NCBI RefSeq assembly: GCF_000271485.2
Contig: NZ_AKVN02000001.1
Coordinates: 4,532,501 to 4,596,500, forward strand
Length of the DNA stretch: 64,000 nt
Reading direction: 5' to 3'
From: Pelosinus fermentans DSM 17108
GTDB taxonomy: Bacteria; Bacillota; Negativicutes; DSM-13327
Positions 35,584-46,009 of this stretch are shown here, in pieces (positions within the stretch are counted from its first letter, which is position 1; each line of letters starts with the position of its first letter). Made by a program: the position numbers and the translations under genes. Under the pieces are notes generated by a model, which was not told the DNA's origin, did not search any database, and saw only the letters and a program-made list of their open reading frames with translations.

Positions 35584-36936
35584 TTATTTTTTATAAGGAA
35601 ATTTTAGAGAAAACGTACTGCCTGCCGTATTTGTTTGAATATCAATAAGTGCATTATGCCTGGCTGCTATCTGATAACATACTGAAAGACCTAAACCTGT
35701 TCCCTTCTCTTTTGTCGTAAAGAAAGGAGTGCCTAGCTTTTCCAAAACGTCCTTTGAAATTCCCTTACCTTCGTCTGTAACCTGCAATACAATGTAATGT
35801 TCTTCCTTAAAGGTGCTGACAACAACTTTCCCCTTATCATCCATGGCTTCAAATCCATTTTTCACCAGATTGATGATCACTTTATGAATATCAATTTTAT
35901 CTACTAACAGGTCCGGTATGGGCTGCAGCACAAATTCGATAGAATGCCCGATTTCACTGCCCATGGCTTCTATTAGAGGTCCTATATCTTCAATAATTTT
36001 ATTTAGATTCTGCATAGCAGAATCATTTACGCGATTTTTAGCCAGAGTGAGAAAATCGGTAATAATTTCATTTGCTCGATCCAATTCACATATCATCATT
36101 GAAAACTGTTCTGCAAATCCACTAAAAATTGACTTTCTTTGCATATAGCGCAAATATCCTCGTACAGTTGTCATCGGATTGCGGATTTCATGACCGATAC
36201 TAGCTGCTAACTGCCCCACGAGATTCAAACAACTTAATCTTTCAATATGTTGCTTTAATTCAATGGTTTCTGAAATATCTACAACCGTTAGGAGCAGCAT
36301 ATTCTGCTCATTAACCATTAGGTATTTTATATTCAAAAGAATCATATTTGCATTTTGTGATTTCACATTGAATCTGCATTTATAATCTTTCACACTTTGC
36401 TGCTGGAGTAAACTCTTTCGTATATAGTGGTAATCCCTTGGAGAAATCAACTCTTTTAATGAATGTATACTCCATTTGAGAATGGTTTCGTGATCCTGAC
36501 CTGCTAATTTTACAAAATGATCATTCGCTGTAATAACCTTTCGCGTATCAACTGATATAAGAGCCATGGGGCAGGGGCTGGAAAGAAACAGCTCCCTGAA
36601 TGCTTTCTCCATTTGATCTGCTTTACTGCAAAACGTACTTTTATGAATTGGTAAATTATTTTTATATCTAGTAATTTTAGCTTTTTTTATTGATATTCGC
36701 CTACATTTACGGATTCTCTTTTCAAGTAATCCCATCTTTTCTAAAACAGCAGAATCATGATGTTTTATATTGATGCACCTTAATGTAGGAACAAAGGTAA
36801 TTACTTTTGTCAACTCTCGAATCGTCGTAAACAGAGCACGAAGAGTGTTCTTACTGCCTTTCACCTTTACAGGTTTCTTACATCGATCCTGTGCAAAGCA
36901 TTCTATACTATTTGTTTCCTTAGCGAGAACAGACAC
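35584..36936 (-). CDS. PAS-domain sensor histidine kinase, sporulation-kinase type
   Basis: Cytoplasmic kinase of 450 aa. An uncharacterised basic N-terminus (about 1-105) precedes a PAS domain (about 108-230, FLSSPCPMALISVDTRKVITAN), then HisKA with the phospho-acceptor in SIGHEIRNPMTTVRGYLR, and HATPase_c with the N-box NLVKNGFEAM, G1 box VTDEGKGIS and G2 box KGTGLGLS. This order and the H-box resemble the Kin kinases feeding the sporulation phosphorelay, though a role there is inference. No membrane helix is seen. The start is GTG with AGGGGG about 6 nt upstream. No response regulator lies nearby. Confidence 0.92.
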   Translation of the reverse strand: MSVLAKETNSIECFAQDRCKKPVKVKGSKNTLRALFTTIRELTKVITFVPTLRCINIKHHDSAVLEKMGLLEKRIRKCRRISIKKAKITRYKNNLPIHKSTFCSKADQMEKAFRELFLSSPCPMALISVDTRKVITANDHFVKLAGQDHETILKWSIHSLKELISPRDYHYIRKSLLQQQSVKDYKCRFNVKSQNANMILLNIKYLMVNEQNMLLLTVVDISETIELKQHIERLSCLNLVGQLAASIGHEIRNPMTTVRGYLRYMQRKSIFSGFAEQFSMMICELDRANEIITDFLTLAKNRVNDSAMQNLNKIIEDIGPLIEAMGSEIGHSIEFVLQPIPDLLVDKIDIHKVIINLVKNGFEAMDDKGKVVVSTFKEEHYIVLQVTDEGKGISKDVLEKLGTPFFTTKEKGTGLGLSVCYQIAARHNALIDIQTNTAGSTFSLKFPYKK

Positions 36937-37174
36937 ACTTCGACCCCCTTAATATAGCAACATTCAACTAAAAGAAGATGATTTAGCATTCTTTCCCACA
37001 TATAAAAACCCTTATTAGTATTTTCTGATAATTTCGCTGTAAAATGTTTAATTCCTTCTAAAAATCACCATCAAAAACTGACAAATATCTTGTTAATTAG
37101 CATAATCCGATTCTGTACTATGTAATATCTAGGACAATTATACCTTTTACAGACAGGATAAAGCAGCAATATAT

Positions 37175-37228
37175 AAAGAAGGCTTAACTCAATCGGAATA
37201 AAAATCCGTTCTAAATTAAGTCTTCTTT
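37175..37228 (-). terminator. Terminator of the Fe-S protein gene
   Basis: AAAGAAGGCTTAA and TTAAGTCTTCTTT form the outer stem and CGGAATAAAAATCCG an inner one. It lies 23 bp past the stop of the gene at 37251. I see nothing else of note in 36937-37250. Confidence 0.75.
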
Positions 37229-37250
37229 ATCAATGCACTAAGCCAGGGTT

Positions 37251-38084
37251 TTAAAATATCCGATCCCCTTTTGATCCATGAGTACGACAATGAACCCATC
37301 CCTGATAGCGAGGATCTTCAGGGTTTTCCTCCAATGCTTTTTTCTCATCGAGATATAATTTAATATCTGTACTTTTATATAGTTTGCGATCTTGACCTAC
37401 ATGACAAACTTTAATACAAATACCGCAAGGATAGCGATGTTCCTCCCGAAGCTGGTCATGATACTTAGCACAAGCAACCTTATCCATCTGCGCAACAAGA
37501 TCATCTTCTCGCGTTACAAAGGCTTGGGATGGACATAGCTTTTGGCAGACACGGCATTTATTGCAGAGATCTTTTTCTATTAAAGGATCACCAGGTATCG
37601 CTAATGTAGTAAAAACAGATACATACCGTACCCTGGGTCCATATTTTTCATTTAGCAAGGTATTATTATAACCAACAGTACCCAATCCTGCATATTTTGC
37701 TGCATAAACATGACCAAATGCAGCTACAGGCTTTTCTACTAATACTTTAATATCACCATAACCATCACGGGGTAAAAAAATCGATCCATGCCCAAGTTCA
37801 TTTAAATAAATTGACAACCGATATGCAATTTGATCCAGCATAATATTTGACGTATCATACTGTTCTACATAATTAATTGAAGGAGTTGTCTCCAAAATGG
37901 GCAGCAAGACAGGTATACCCAACACAATTACCGTTTGTGCCTGAGGCCAGATCGCCTTAGGACGGTATGCTTCCTTTACTTCATTAAATTCTTCCCAGCG
38001 AGAAACAGGAGCGAAACCAACTAAAGTTGCCCCTAAATTCTTTGCATATTCAATAACATCTTTTTTTATGTTTTGGCTGTTCAT
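37251..38084 (-). CDS. QueG/reductive-dehalogenase-like Fe-S protein
   Basis: Cytoplasmic Fe-S protein of 277 aa related to epoxyqueuosine reductase and the Fe-S domain of reductive dehalogenases. The N-terminal part has AKNLGATLVGFAPVSRW and FGHVYAAKYAGLGTVGYNNTLLN, the corrinoid-enzyme-like fold without an obvious cobalamin motif. Two [4Fe-4S] sets follow: CNKCRVCQKLCP and CGICIKVC with an upstream Cys. It is about 100 aa shorter than true QueG and lacks its C-terminal HEAT-like part, so tRNA modification is doubtful. AAGGAG precedes the ATG. Function unknown; a redox role is likely. Confidence 0.82.
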   Translation of the reverse strand: MNSQNIKKDVIEYAKNLGATLVGFAPVSRWEEFNEVKEAYRPKAIWPQAQTVIVLGIPVLLPILETTPSINYVEQYDTSNIMLDQIAYRLSIYLNELGHGSIFLPRDGYGDIKVLVEKPVAAFGHVYAAKYAGLGTVGYNNTLLNEKYGPRVRYVSVFTTLAIPGDPLIEKDLCNKCRVCQKLCPSQAFVTREDDLVAQMDKVACAKYHDQLREEHRYPCGICIKVCHVGQDRKLYKSTDIKLYLDEKKALEENPEDPRYQGWVHCRTHGSKGDRIF

Positions 38085-38120
38085 GGAAAATTCTCCTTAC
38101 GACCTTACTTTAGCATAAAA

Positions 38121-38156
38121 GGCTAAGAATTGCCCTGTTATTAGCAATTCTTAACC
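38121..38156 (-). terminator. Terminator after metY
   Basis: GGCTAAGAATTGC and GCAATTCTTAACC form a 13-bp stem with one G-U pair around a 10-nt loop. On the minus strand the tail is CCTTTTATG. Confidence 0.75.
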
Positions 38157-38192
38157 TTCAGCTTTCTGATCAGTTATTTTACTTTATAAAAT

Positions 38193-39857
<1,665 letters not shown>

Positions 39858-40724
39858 ATGACCATAAAAAGAAAAGCTATTTTCGGTATGGCCTTAGCAG
39901 CCATTCTCTGGAGTGCCGGCGGTTTTCTGATAAAAGGGATCGACTGGCACCCCATGTCTATTTCAGGAGGACGAAGTCTGATTGCAGCCTTGGTAATTGG
40001 GTTCGCATTTCGCAAGGAAAATCTATCTTTTTCCAAATCACAATGGGCAGGAGCTGTGGCTTATTGTGCTTGCGTTACCTTATTTGTAGTTGCCACTAAA
40101 CTTACTACTGCCGCCAATGCTATACTATTGCAATATACAGCTCCCATTTATGTAGCATTGCTTAGCGGCTGGCTGCTTGGAGAAAATGTGACTAGGCGAG
40201 ATTGGTTCACCATTTTGATTGTCTGCTGTGGAATGATTTTCTTCTTTCTTGATAAGGTTACAGCAGGCGGCACCCTGGGAAATCTGTTTGCCATTGGATC
40301 CGGAATCACTTTTGCTCTATTCATCCTTTTTATGCGTATGCAAAAAGAAGCTTCTCCTTACGGCTCGGTTTTGTTAGGTAATCTATTGACCTTTGCTATT
40401 AGTCTTCCTTTTTGGTCAAACAATGTCATCGATGCTGCAAGTATCACTGGCATCACCGTTTTAGGTGTTTTTCAATTAGGAATTTCATATGTTCTTTACT
40501 CCTATGCCATACGTCATGTAGAAGCATTAAAAGCCACTCTCATTACTTCGATTGAGCCAATTCTAAATCCTATTTGGGTTTTTCTGTTCTTTCGTGAGCA
40601 GCCTGGTTTATACTCTATGATCGGCGGATTCATTGTATTAGCAGCCATTACCATACGCTACTGGTTTGAGGCCAGAACCCAATCGTATATTACGCAAACA
40701 GCTAACGATAATCTACAAAAATAA
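39858..40724 (+). CDS. EamA/DMT-family transporter
   Basis: Inner-membrane metabolite transporter of 288 aa with ten hydrophobic helices in two EamA repeats. It opens RKAIFGMALAAILWSAGGFLIKGIDWHP, here with the W-S-x-G-F segment, and includes ANAILLQYTAPIYVALLSGWL and VEALKATLITSIEPILNPIWV, both typical. It is unrelated in detail to the EamA gene at 9660. The substrate is not predictable; divergence from metY might hint at a sulfur amino acid. AAAGGT precedes the ATG. Confidence 0.88.
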   Translation: MTIKRKAIFGMALAAILWSAGGFLIKGIDWHPMSISGGRSLIAALVIGFAFRKENLSFSKSQWAGAVAYCACVTLFVVATKLTTAANAILLQYTAPIYVALLSGWLLGENVTRRDWFTILIVCCGMIFFFLDKVTAGGTLGNLFAIGSGITFALFILFMRMQKEASPYGSVLLGNLLTFAISLPFWSNNVIDAASITGITVLGVFQLGISYVLYSYAIRHVEALKATLITSIEPILNPIWVFLFFREQPGLYSMIGGFIVLAAITIRYWFEARTQSYITQTANDNLQK

Positions 40725-40929
40725 TATTGGCATAAATCAAACTATTTGTATATTAAATTGCTATACAAAATATATAAAGACACGTACAATAATAAATAAA
40801 TTATTTTCTTTGTTCCTGGGAATAACGCTCTTTCCAAAAGGAATTTTAACAGAAAGAAAGAATAAAAGAGTGTATCCTTTTTTCCAGAGACATTCTACAC
40901 ATAACAACATTTAAGAAGGAGGTTTTTGG

Positions 40930-41136
40930 ATGCGTATTGTTGAACAAGCTTTTCGCGTTACAGCACGTACTAGTATTATGAAAGCAGATCATCCCGCGGA
41001 TTGTATATTCCAAGTCTTTGTAAAGGGACGCCTTCAGGATAAGCAGAGCTATAAGATAGATGGAGAAAACATTAACTTTGGATTCGACTGTCTGGTACCA
41101 GGCGACTTAGTACAAGTATTTTATTTCATTCCATGA
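40930..41136 (+). CDS. Small hypothetical protein (68 aa)
   Basis: I do not recognise it. The short product has no signal peptide or membrane helix, one Cys in two places (DCIFQVFV and FDCLVPGD), and alternates hydrophobic residues in a way that suggests a small beta barrel (RLQDKQSYKIDGENINFGF; GDLVQVFYF). A strong AAGAAGGAGG lies 7 nt before the ATG, which is the main reason to accept it as real. It stands alone between the EamA gene and a repeat. Confidence 0.65.
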   Translation: MRIVEQAFRVTARTSIMKADHPADCIFQVFVKGRLQDKQSYKIDGENINFGFDCLVPGDLVQVFYFIP

Positions 41137-41205
41137 ACCTCTGCTATTCTAATAAAAAACTAACGTAAAAAACGCTGACACGTACTTTAAAACATATAAA
41201 ACGAG

Positions 41206-41260
41206 TCGAACCGCAAAGACGCAAAGGGTTTTGTCATTGCGAACAGAGTGAAGCAATCTC
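41206..41260. repeat. Composite remnant of both dispersed repeat families
   Basis: GAACCGCAAAGACGCAAAGG (about 41208-41227) resembles one arm of the ACCACAAAGG family, and TTGTCATTGCGAACAGAGTG with AAGCAATCTC (41231-41260) one arm of the GCGAAGCAATC family. No second arms are present. Confidence 0.6.
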
Positions 41261-41262
41261 TT

Positions 41263-41300
41263 ACAAAGAAATCCCACCAATTTTGGTGGGATTTCTTTGT
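41263..41300 (-). terminator. Terminator of the Ybh-like efflux operon
   Basis: ACAAAGAAATCCCACCA and its exact inverse form a 17-bp stem around a 4-nt loop, 2 bp from the stop of the permease gene. Confidence 0.85.
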
Positions 41301-41302
41301 CT

Positions 41303-42427
41303 TTAGGCAACCTTCTTCTGGAATTTTTTAATACTTATGGTTAATGTAATGATGATAAAAATGACCAGGGCTGCGATCTGGGGCCATAGCACACTCAGAC
41401 CTACGCCCTTTAGAATAATACCCCGCAAAATTTGAAGATAAAACGTAAGTGGCAGCAAGTTGCCAAGTAAGTTAAAAACCATAGGCATTGCTTCTCTAGG
41501 AAACATAAATCCTGATAATAAAACACTCGGCAAAAATACAAAGAAGGATAACTGCATTGCTTGCATTTGATTTTTGGTCACTGTAGAAATCAACAATCCT
41601 AAAGCAAGAGAAGCAAGAATAAATAGAGCCGTAAGGGCATATAACAAAGCCAGACTGCCGCGTATCGGCAGGTCGAATATGAGAACACCTGCCAATAAAG
41701 CTACCGTTACTTGTACGTAACCTACAAGGCTATAGGGAATGATTTTCCCCAGCATCAATTCCCAATTTTTCATAGGCGTCACAATCAACTGCTCCAATGT
41801 TCCCCGCTCTCGCTCCCGCACGATTGCCATGGAAGTAATCATAACCATTGTCATGGTCAGCATCACTCCCATAATCCCTGGCACCATGTAAAAGGCTGAG
41901 ATAAAATCCGGATTATACCAAGGACGTATGCGAATATCATAGGGCTTTTCTGTAGGATGCCCTGAAAAACCCCGTATCTGCTGCAAGAGAATATCTTGAG
42001 ATTTTAACTGGCCAATTAACTGGGCAGCGCTAATTGCAGAAGATGCTGCCATGGAATCAGTAGCATCTACAATAACCTGTACCGCAGCTTGCCGGCCATG
42101 CTTTAGGTTTTCCGAGAAATCCGGTGATATGACAATACCGACTTTCGCTTTTCCTGCATCTACAGCAGAATTTACCTCTTGATAACTTTTTGCCAAATAT
42201 TTAATATCAAAATATCCGCTGGCTTCTAATGAACTTAATAGATCACGACTATCTTGCTGCAAGGATTGATCAAAAACAATCGTAGGTAAATGCTTCACAT
42301 CGGTATTAATCGCAAAACCAAATAACACGAGTTGTATCACTGGCAGACCGAGCATCATGATTAAGGTAAGACGATCACGGCGCATTTGTAAAAATTCCTT
42401 AATCAATAAGGCTTTCAGACGTCTCAT
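41303..42427 (-). CDS. ABC-2 type permease (YbhR/YbhS-like)
   Basis: Membrane subunit of an export ABC transporter, 374 aa. An N-terminal helix (about 20-40, LIMMLGLPVIQLVLFGFAI) is followed by a large extracytoplasmic loop (about 45-170) and five C-terminal helices, with REREGTLEQLIVTP-like sequence at RERERGTLEQLIVTPM, the ABC-2 hallmark. E. coli has two such permeases (YbhS and YbhR) but here there is one, so it would act as a homodimer. AAAGGAG precedes the ATG. Operon order: TetR, HlyD, ATPase, ATPase, permease. Confidence 0.93.
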   Translation of the reverse strand: MRRLKALLIKEFLQMRRDRLTLIMMLGLPVIQLVLFGFAINTDVKHLPTIVFDQSLQQDSRDLLSSLEASGYFDIKYLAKSYQEVNSAVDAGKAKVGIVISPDFSENLKHGRQAAVQVIVDATDSMAASSAISAAQLIGQLKSQDILLQQIRGFSGHPTEKPYDIRIRPWYNPDFISAFYMVPGIMGVMLTMTMVMITSMAIVRERERGTLEQLIVTPMKNWELMLGKIIPYSLVGYVQVTVALLAGVLIFDLPIRGSLALLYALTALFILASLALGLLISTVTKNQMQAMQLSFFVFLPSVLLSGFMFPREAMPMVFNLLGNLLPLTFYLQILRGIILKGVGLSVLWPQIAALVIFIIITLTISIKKFQKKVA

Positions 42428-42431
42428 TGTA

Positions 42432-43328
42432 TCACTCCTTTCGATGAGATTTCACAAGATAAACGAATACATCTTCCAAGGCCGGAGTTATCTTTTCATA
42501 ATGAAAGTCTGTAATGTGCGCTAACTTCTCAGTCTCCATCAAAAGATGCAAACTAGTACCTGAACAATAGATATCAAGATAAGGAAGTGTACTTCCTTCA
42601 AGAGTTTCTAACAATCCCATAGGATCATCTGTAGGAATTCTAATCAGCGTGCCAGGAATGGTCTGTTTTAAATAAGCCGGCGAACTGCTGGCTACCAGGT
42701 TACCTTCGAAAATAAAGCCAATTTCGTCACAATGTTCTGCCTCATCCATAAAGTGCGTGGTCACCATCACCGTAGTACCTTGTAAGGCTAGGTCATAGAT
42801 AATATCCCAGAACATACGACGGGATTTAGGATCTACGCCGCCAGTGGGTTCATCCAAAAACAAAATAGAAGGCTTATGAAGAATAGAACAGCCTAATGCC
42901 AGACGCTGCTTCCATCCACCTGAAAGGTTGGCGACTAATTCATCTTGGCGGTCCTTTAAGCCAGCCAAATTGAGCATTTCTTCAATTCTTACTTTCCCCT
43001 GGCTGCCGGATAAACTGTACATTCCCCCATAGAATTGTAGATTCTCTATTACCGTTAAATCATCATATAAGCTAAATTTTTGAGACATATAACCAATTTT
43101 TTGTTTAATCATCTCACTATCTTTGGCGATATCAAAGCCTAATACGCTGCCCCTGCCGGAAGTCGGTTCTAATAAACCACATAACATACGAATTGTGGTA
43201 GACTTGCCCGATCCATTAGGCCCCAGAAAACCATAAATGGAGCCTGCTTTAACTTGCAGAGTCACATCATTTACAGCAGTAAAGTCGCCAAATTTACGGG
43301 TAAGATTCATAAGCTCCACAGCATACAT
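42432..43328 (-). CDS. ABC transporter ATP-binding protein (YbhF C-terminal half-like)
   Basis: Cytoplasmic ATPase of 298 aa. Walker A is GPNGSGKSTT, the signature is LSGGWKQRLALG, Walker B is SILFLDEPTGGVD and the H-loop TTHFMDEAEHC. A C-terminal regulatory part of about 80 residues follows. The ATG comes directly after the stop of the preceding ATPase gene, with GAGGTG inside that gene's end. In E. coli the two ATPase halves are fused as YbhF; here they are separate genes. Confidence 0.94.
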   Translation of the reverse strand: MYAVELMNLTRKFGDFTAVNDVTLQVKAGSIYGFLGPNGSGKSTTIRMLCGLLEPTSGRGSVLGFDIAKDSEMIKQKIGYMSQKFSLYDDLTVIENLQFYGGMYSLSGSQGKVRIEEMLNLAGLKDRQDELVANLSGGWKQRLALGCSILHKPSILFLDEPTGGVDPKSRRMFWDIIYDLALQGTTVMVTTHFMDEAEHCDEIGFIFEGNLVASSSPAYLKQTIPGTLIRIPTDDPMGLLETLEGSTLPYLDIYCSGTSLHLLMETEKLAHITDFHYEKITPALEDVFVYLVKSHRKE

Positions 43329-44225
43329 TTAAAACACCTCACTTGCTAATGCAACAAAGACATCTTCTAAGGTAGGAGGAATCTCTTTAAGAGCTTCAAT
43401 CATCAATCCCGCAGCTCCTAATGTAAGTTTTACTTCTTCCAAAGCTGCACCATCTTTTACAATCACATGGTATTTATCACCAAACTTATTGCACTCCATA
43501 ACCGAAGGAATTGCTAAATATCTCTTGATGTTCAGGCCCTTAACACTTAATTCCAATACCTGGTAAGGATAGCCTTGACGTAAACCTTGGGGTGAATTGC
43601 AGTCAGCCACTTTTCCATTGTGCATAAAAGCCACACGACTGCAAAGCTCTGCTTCATCCATATACGGTGTTGATACGATGATGGTCGTACCTTCTTTATT
43701 AAGGCGATATAACATCTGCCAAAACTCTCGACGAGAAACAGGATCAACGCCAGTAGTGGGCTCATCAAGCAAGAAAATTTTAGGGCGATGCATAAGTCCT
43801 GCGGCCAAGGCAAGTTTTTGCTTCATCCCTCCTGACAGATGATCTGCTAAGCGTTCTTTAAATGGCAGTAGTTTTGTAAAATCAAGGATCTGATTGGCAC
43901 GTTCTTCAATTTCCTCTTTATCCTGGCCATATAAGGAACCAAGTAAAAAAATATTTTCCTGAACCGTCAATTCACCATATAAACTAAATTTTTGCGGAAC
44001 ATAGCCTAGATATTGTTTTATGATCTCTGGATTCGCAGCCCCCAGTACTCTCATTGCTCCCGCAGTTGGTGAAAGAATACCTGCAATCATACGGATCAAA
44101 GTCGTTTTTCCGGCACCATCCGGTCCTACTAAACCAAAAATTTCGCCCTGGTTAATTTCCAAGGAAACATCATTTACCCCCAATACCCTGCCATAGTTTT
44201 TACTTACGTGCTCAAGCTTGATCAT
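43329..44225 (-). CDS. ABC transporter ATP-binding protein (YbhF N-terminal half-like)
   Basis: Cytoplasmic ATPase of 298 aa, same length as its neighbour. Walker A is GPDGAGKTTL, with Asp where Asn is usual, as in YbhF N-terminal domains; the signature is LSGGMKQKLALAAG, and Walker B IFLLDEPTTGVD. The start overlaps the HlyD stop in an ATGA, so translation is coupled. The two ATPases likely form a heterodimer. Confidence 0.94.
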   Translation of the reverse strand: MIKLEHVSKNYGRVLGVNDVSLEINQGEIFGLVGPDGAGKTTLIRMIAGILSPTAGAMRVLGAANPEIIKQYLGYVPQKFSLYGELTVQENIFLLGSLYGQDKEEIEERANQILDFTKLLPFKERLADHLSGGMKQKLALAAGLMHRPKIFLLDEPTTGVDPVSRREFWQMLYRLNKEGTTIIVSTPYMDEAELCSRVAFMHNGKVADCNSPQGLRQGYPYQVLELSVKGLNIKRYLAIPSVMECNKFGDKYHVIVKDGAALEEVKLTLGAAGLMIEALKEIPPTLEDVFVALASEVF

Positions 44226-45193
44226 TGGATTACCACATCTGCAGGCATACCAGGCTTTAAAATTCCCTCTGAATTATCAATTTTCACTTTTACATAAAAA
44301 ACCAGATTTGCTCTTTCCTGCTGGGTTACACTCTGTCTGGGAGTAAATTCCGCATTCTGGCTGATTTCTTTGATAGTACCGGCAAATACTCGATCAGGAT
44401 ACGCATCAATCTTAACATCAACAGACTGGCCAAGCCGAATGAGCCCCAACTGTTCCGAAGAAATATAGATTTTAACCCAGCAATCGTTCAAATCACCAAT
44501 GGTTGCAATTGCCGACCCAGGACTGACATATTCACCATTTTGATAATTCTTGTTTAACACTACACCTGTAAGAGGGCTGACAACATCTCGGTCTCCTAGA
44601 TTTGCCTTAGTGACAGCAATGATTGCCTGGTACCGCTCGGTCTCCATCCTCTGGGCTTCAATCAGATCCGGACGATTGCCCTCCAGCAATAAACGCTGCT
44701 GAGCTTGGGCGGAAAGCAATGAATTATAAGCTACATCATAACTAGACTGAATGGCCTCAATCTGTTGAGCAGCAATGGCGCCTGTACTATAAAGAGCACG
44801 ATAGCGCTCCAAATCACCTTGTGCTTTCTGATAAAGTGATTGAGCTGCTGCTAAATTTGCATTGGCTTGCTCTATTTCATCCCTTCTAGGGCCTTTTACC
44901 AGATCCGTTAATTGTGCTTTTGCCTTTGCCAGTGCTGACTGATCTGCTAAGAGCTGGGCTTCCAGCTCCGGTTTATGAATATGAGCAATCATTTGTCCCC
45001 CCTCTACCTTATCACCAACTTGAATGGTCAGCTGCGACAGGTAACCATTCGTCTTAGGTACAACATCTGCAAGAGTCACTTCAATAGTACCAGTCGCCGT
45101 AATGCCTTTTTCCTTTTTAAGAAACAGCTTATAACCGGCCCCTGCTGCCAATAGAAAGAAAAACAGCAAAATAGCAATGACTTTCTTATTCAT
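44222..45193 (-). CDS. HlyD-family membrane fusion protein (YbhG-like)
   Basis: Periplasmic adaptor of 323 aa anchored by an N-terminal helix (about 5-22). A biotinyl-lipoyl-like half (ADVVPKTNGYLSQLTIQVGDKVEGGQ) is followed by a long alpha-helical hairpin (about 75-190, QLLADQSALAKAKAQL and YQKAQGDLERYRALYSTGAIAAQQ) and the second lipoyl half (VVSPLTGVVLNKNYQNGEYV) with a barrel domain. The presence of an adaptor argues for a diderm cell, as in Negativicutes. It overlaps the TetR gene by 8 bp. Confidence 0.92.
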   Translation of the reverse strand: MNKKVIAILLFFFLLAAGAGYKLFLKKEKGITATGTIEVTLADVVPKTNGYLSQLTIQVGDKVEGGQMIAHIHKPELEAQLLADQSALAKAKAQLTDLVKGPRRDEIEQANANLAAAQSLYQKAQGDLERYRALYSTGAIAAQQIEAIQSSYDVAYNSLLSAQAQQRLLLEGNRPDLIEAQRMETERYQAIIAVTKANLGDRDVVSPLTGVVLNKNYQNGEYVSPGSAIATIGDLNDCWVKIYISSEQLGLIRLGQSVDVKIDAYPDRVFAGTIKEISQNAEFTPRQSVTQQERANLVFYVKVKIDNSEGILKPGMPADVVIQ

Positions 45194-45794
45194 GGTCTTT
45201 CCTCCTTAAAATGCCATTTAAAAACGTATCGAGAGCCTGGGCAGTATATTCTTCTCCCGTTTTTTCTGATGAAGAGGTAAATCCTTGAAAAATAGGCTTG
45301 GCAATAAAGAAAAAATTCATAATCCCTGCTAAGGATACAGTTGCAAAATCATGATCTAAATCTGGTTTAAATTCACCTTTGGCAACGCCTTCCTCAAAAG
45401 TAGTATGAAGAAAACCGAATATACACGAAATATATTTTTTGACTACAGCCTCGCAGCAAGGAGTCGGATTCATAAGCTCACTCAAAATAAAACGAGTTAA
45501 ATATGGACGCTGCTCATGTATAGCCGAAATATTGTTTGCATACGTGATAATTGCCTCTGTGGGAGATGAAGGAGGGCTTTCTTCAAGTCTTCTTAACATC
45601 TGAGCAATTAAGATAAACTGCTCCTCTAATACCTCTTGATACAGTCCCTCCTTACCTCCGAAATAATAAGAAATAAGGGCACTATTGACATTGGCAGTCC
45701 GCGCTAACTCACGTATTGATACAGCATTAAACCCTTTTTGCGCAAAAAGCAGCGTAGCTGTTTCAATTAGCTTGACCTGAGCATCTTTTTTCAT
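45186..45794 (-). CDS. TetR-family repressor (CecR-like) of the efflux operon
   Basis: DNA-binding repressor of 202 aa. The HTH is at residues about 10-55 (LIETATLLFAQKGFNAVSIRELA; VNSALISYYFGGKEGLYQEV), followed by the all-helical ligand domain resembling that of E. coli CecR (YbiH). It is first in the operon with the HlyD, ATPase and permease genes, an arrangement matching cecR-ybhGFSR, where the system affects sensitivity to cefoperazone and chloramphenicol. The inducer here is unknown. Confidence 0.92.
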   Translation of the reverse strand: MKKDAQVKLIETATLLFAQKGFNAVSIRELARTANVNSALISYYFGGKEGLYQEVLEEQFILIAQMLRRLEESPPSSPTEAIITYANNISAIHEQRPYLTRFILSELMNPTPCCEAVVKKYISCIFGFLHTTFEEGVAKGEFKPDLDHDFATVSLAGIMNFFFIAKPIFQGFTSSSEKTGEEYTAQALDTFLNGILRRKDHE

Positions 45795-45818
45795 ATTATT
45801 CTCCTTCGAGTTTTTTAA

Positions 45819-45834
45819 TTAATCGATTGATTAA
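45819..45834. promoter_or_regulatory. Candidate TetR/CecR operator
   Basis: TTAATC and GATTAA are inverted around 4 nt, 25 bp upstream of the tetR-type start, within the probable promoter. TetR-family repressors commonly bind such a dyad in their own promoter. Binding is inferred. Confidence 0.55.
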
Positions 45835-45956
45835 AAAATATCATACCTGCCATATGCTGTCAATCTTTTTTTAACATTCTGCTCTTTTGCCTTGTCAGCA
45901 TATCGTTTTTTGTATCGTAACGCTGTAAATACTACATTCCTGGTATGTCAATTGCA

Positions 45957-46004
45957 AGCAGAGCGAAGCAATCCCCCTTGTTTAAGGGATTGCTTCGCTC
46001 TGCT
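45957..46004. repeat. AGCAGAGCGAAGCAATCCC dispersed palindromic repeat
   Basis: A perfect 19-bp inverted repeat around a 10-nt loop, immediately past the manC stop codon. It belongs to the family at 35381-35446 and may also serve as the manC terminator, although no T tract follows. Confidence 0.82.
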
Positions 46005-46009
46005 TCTAC

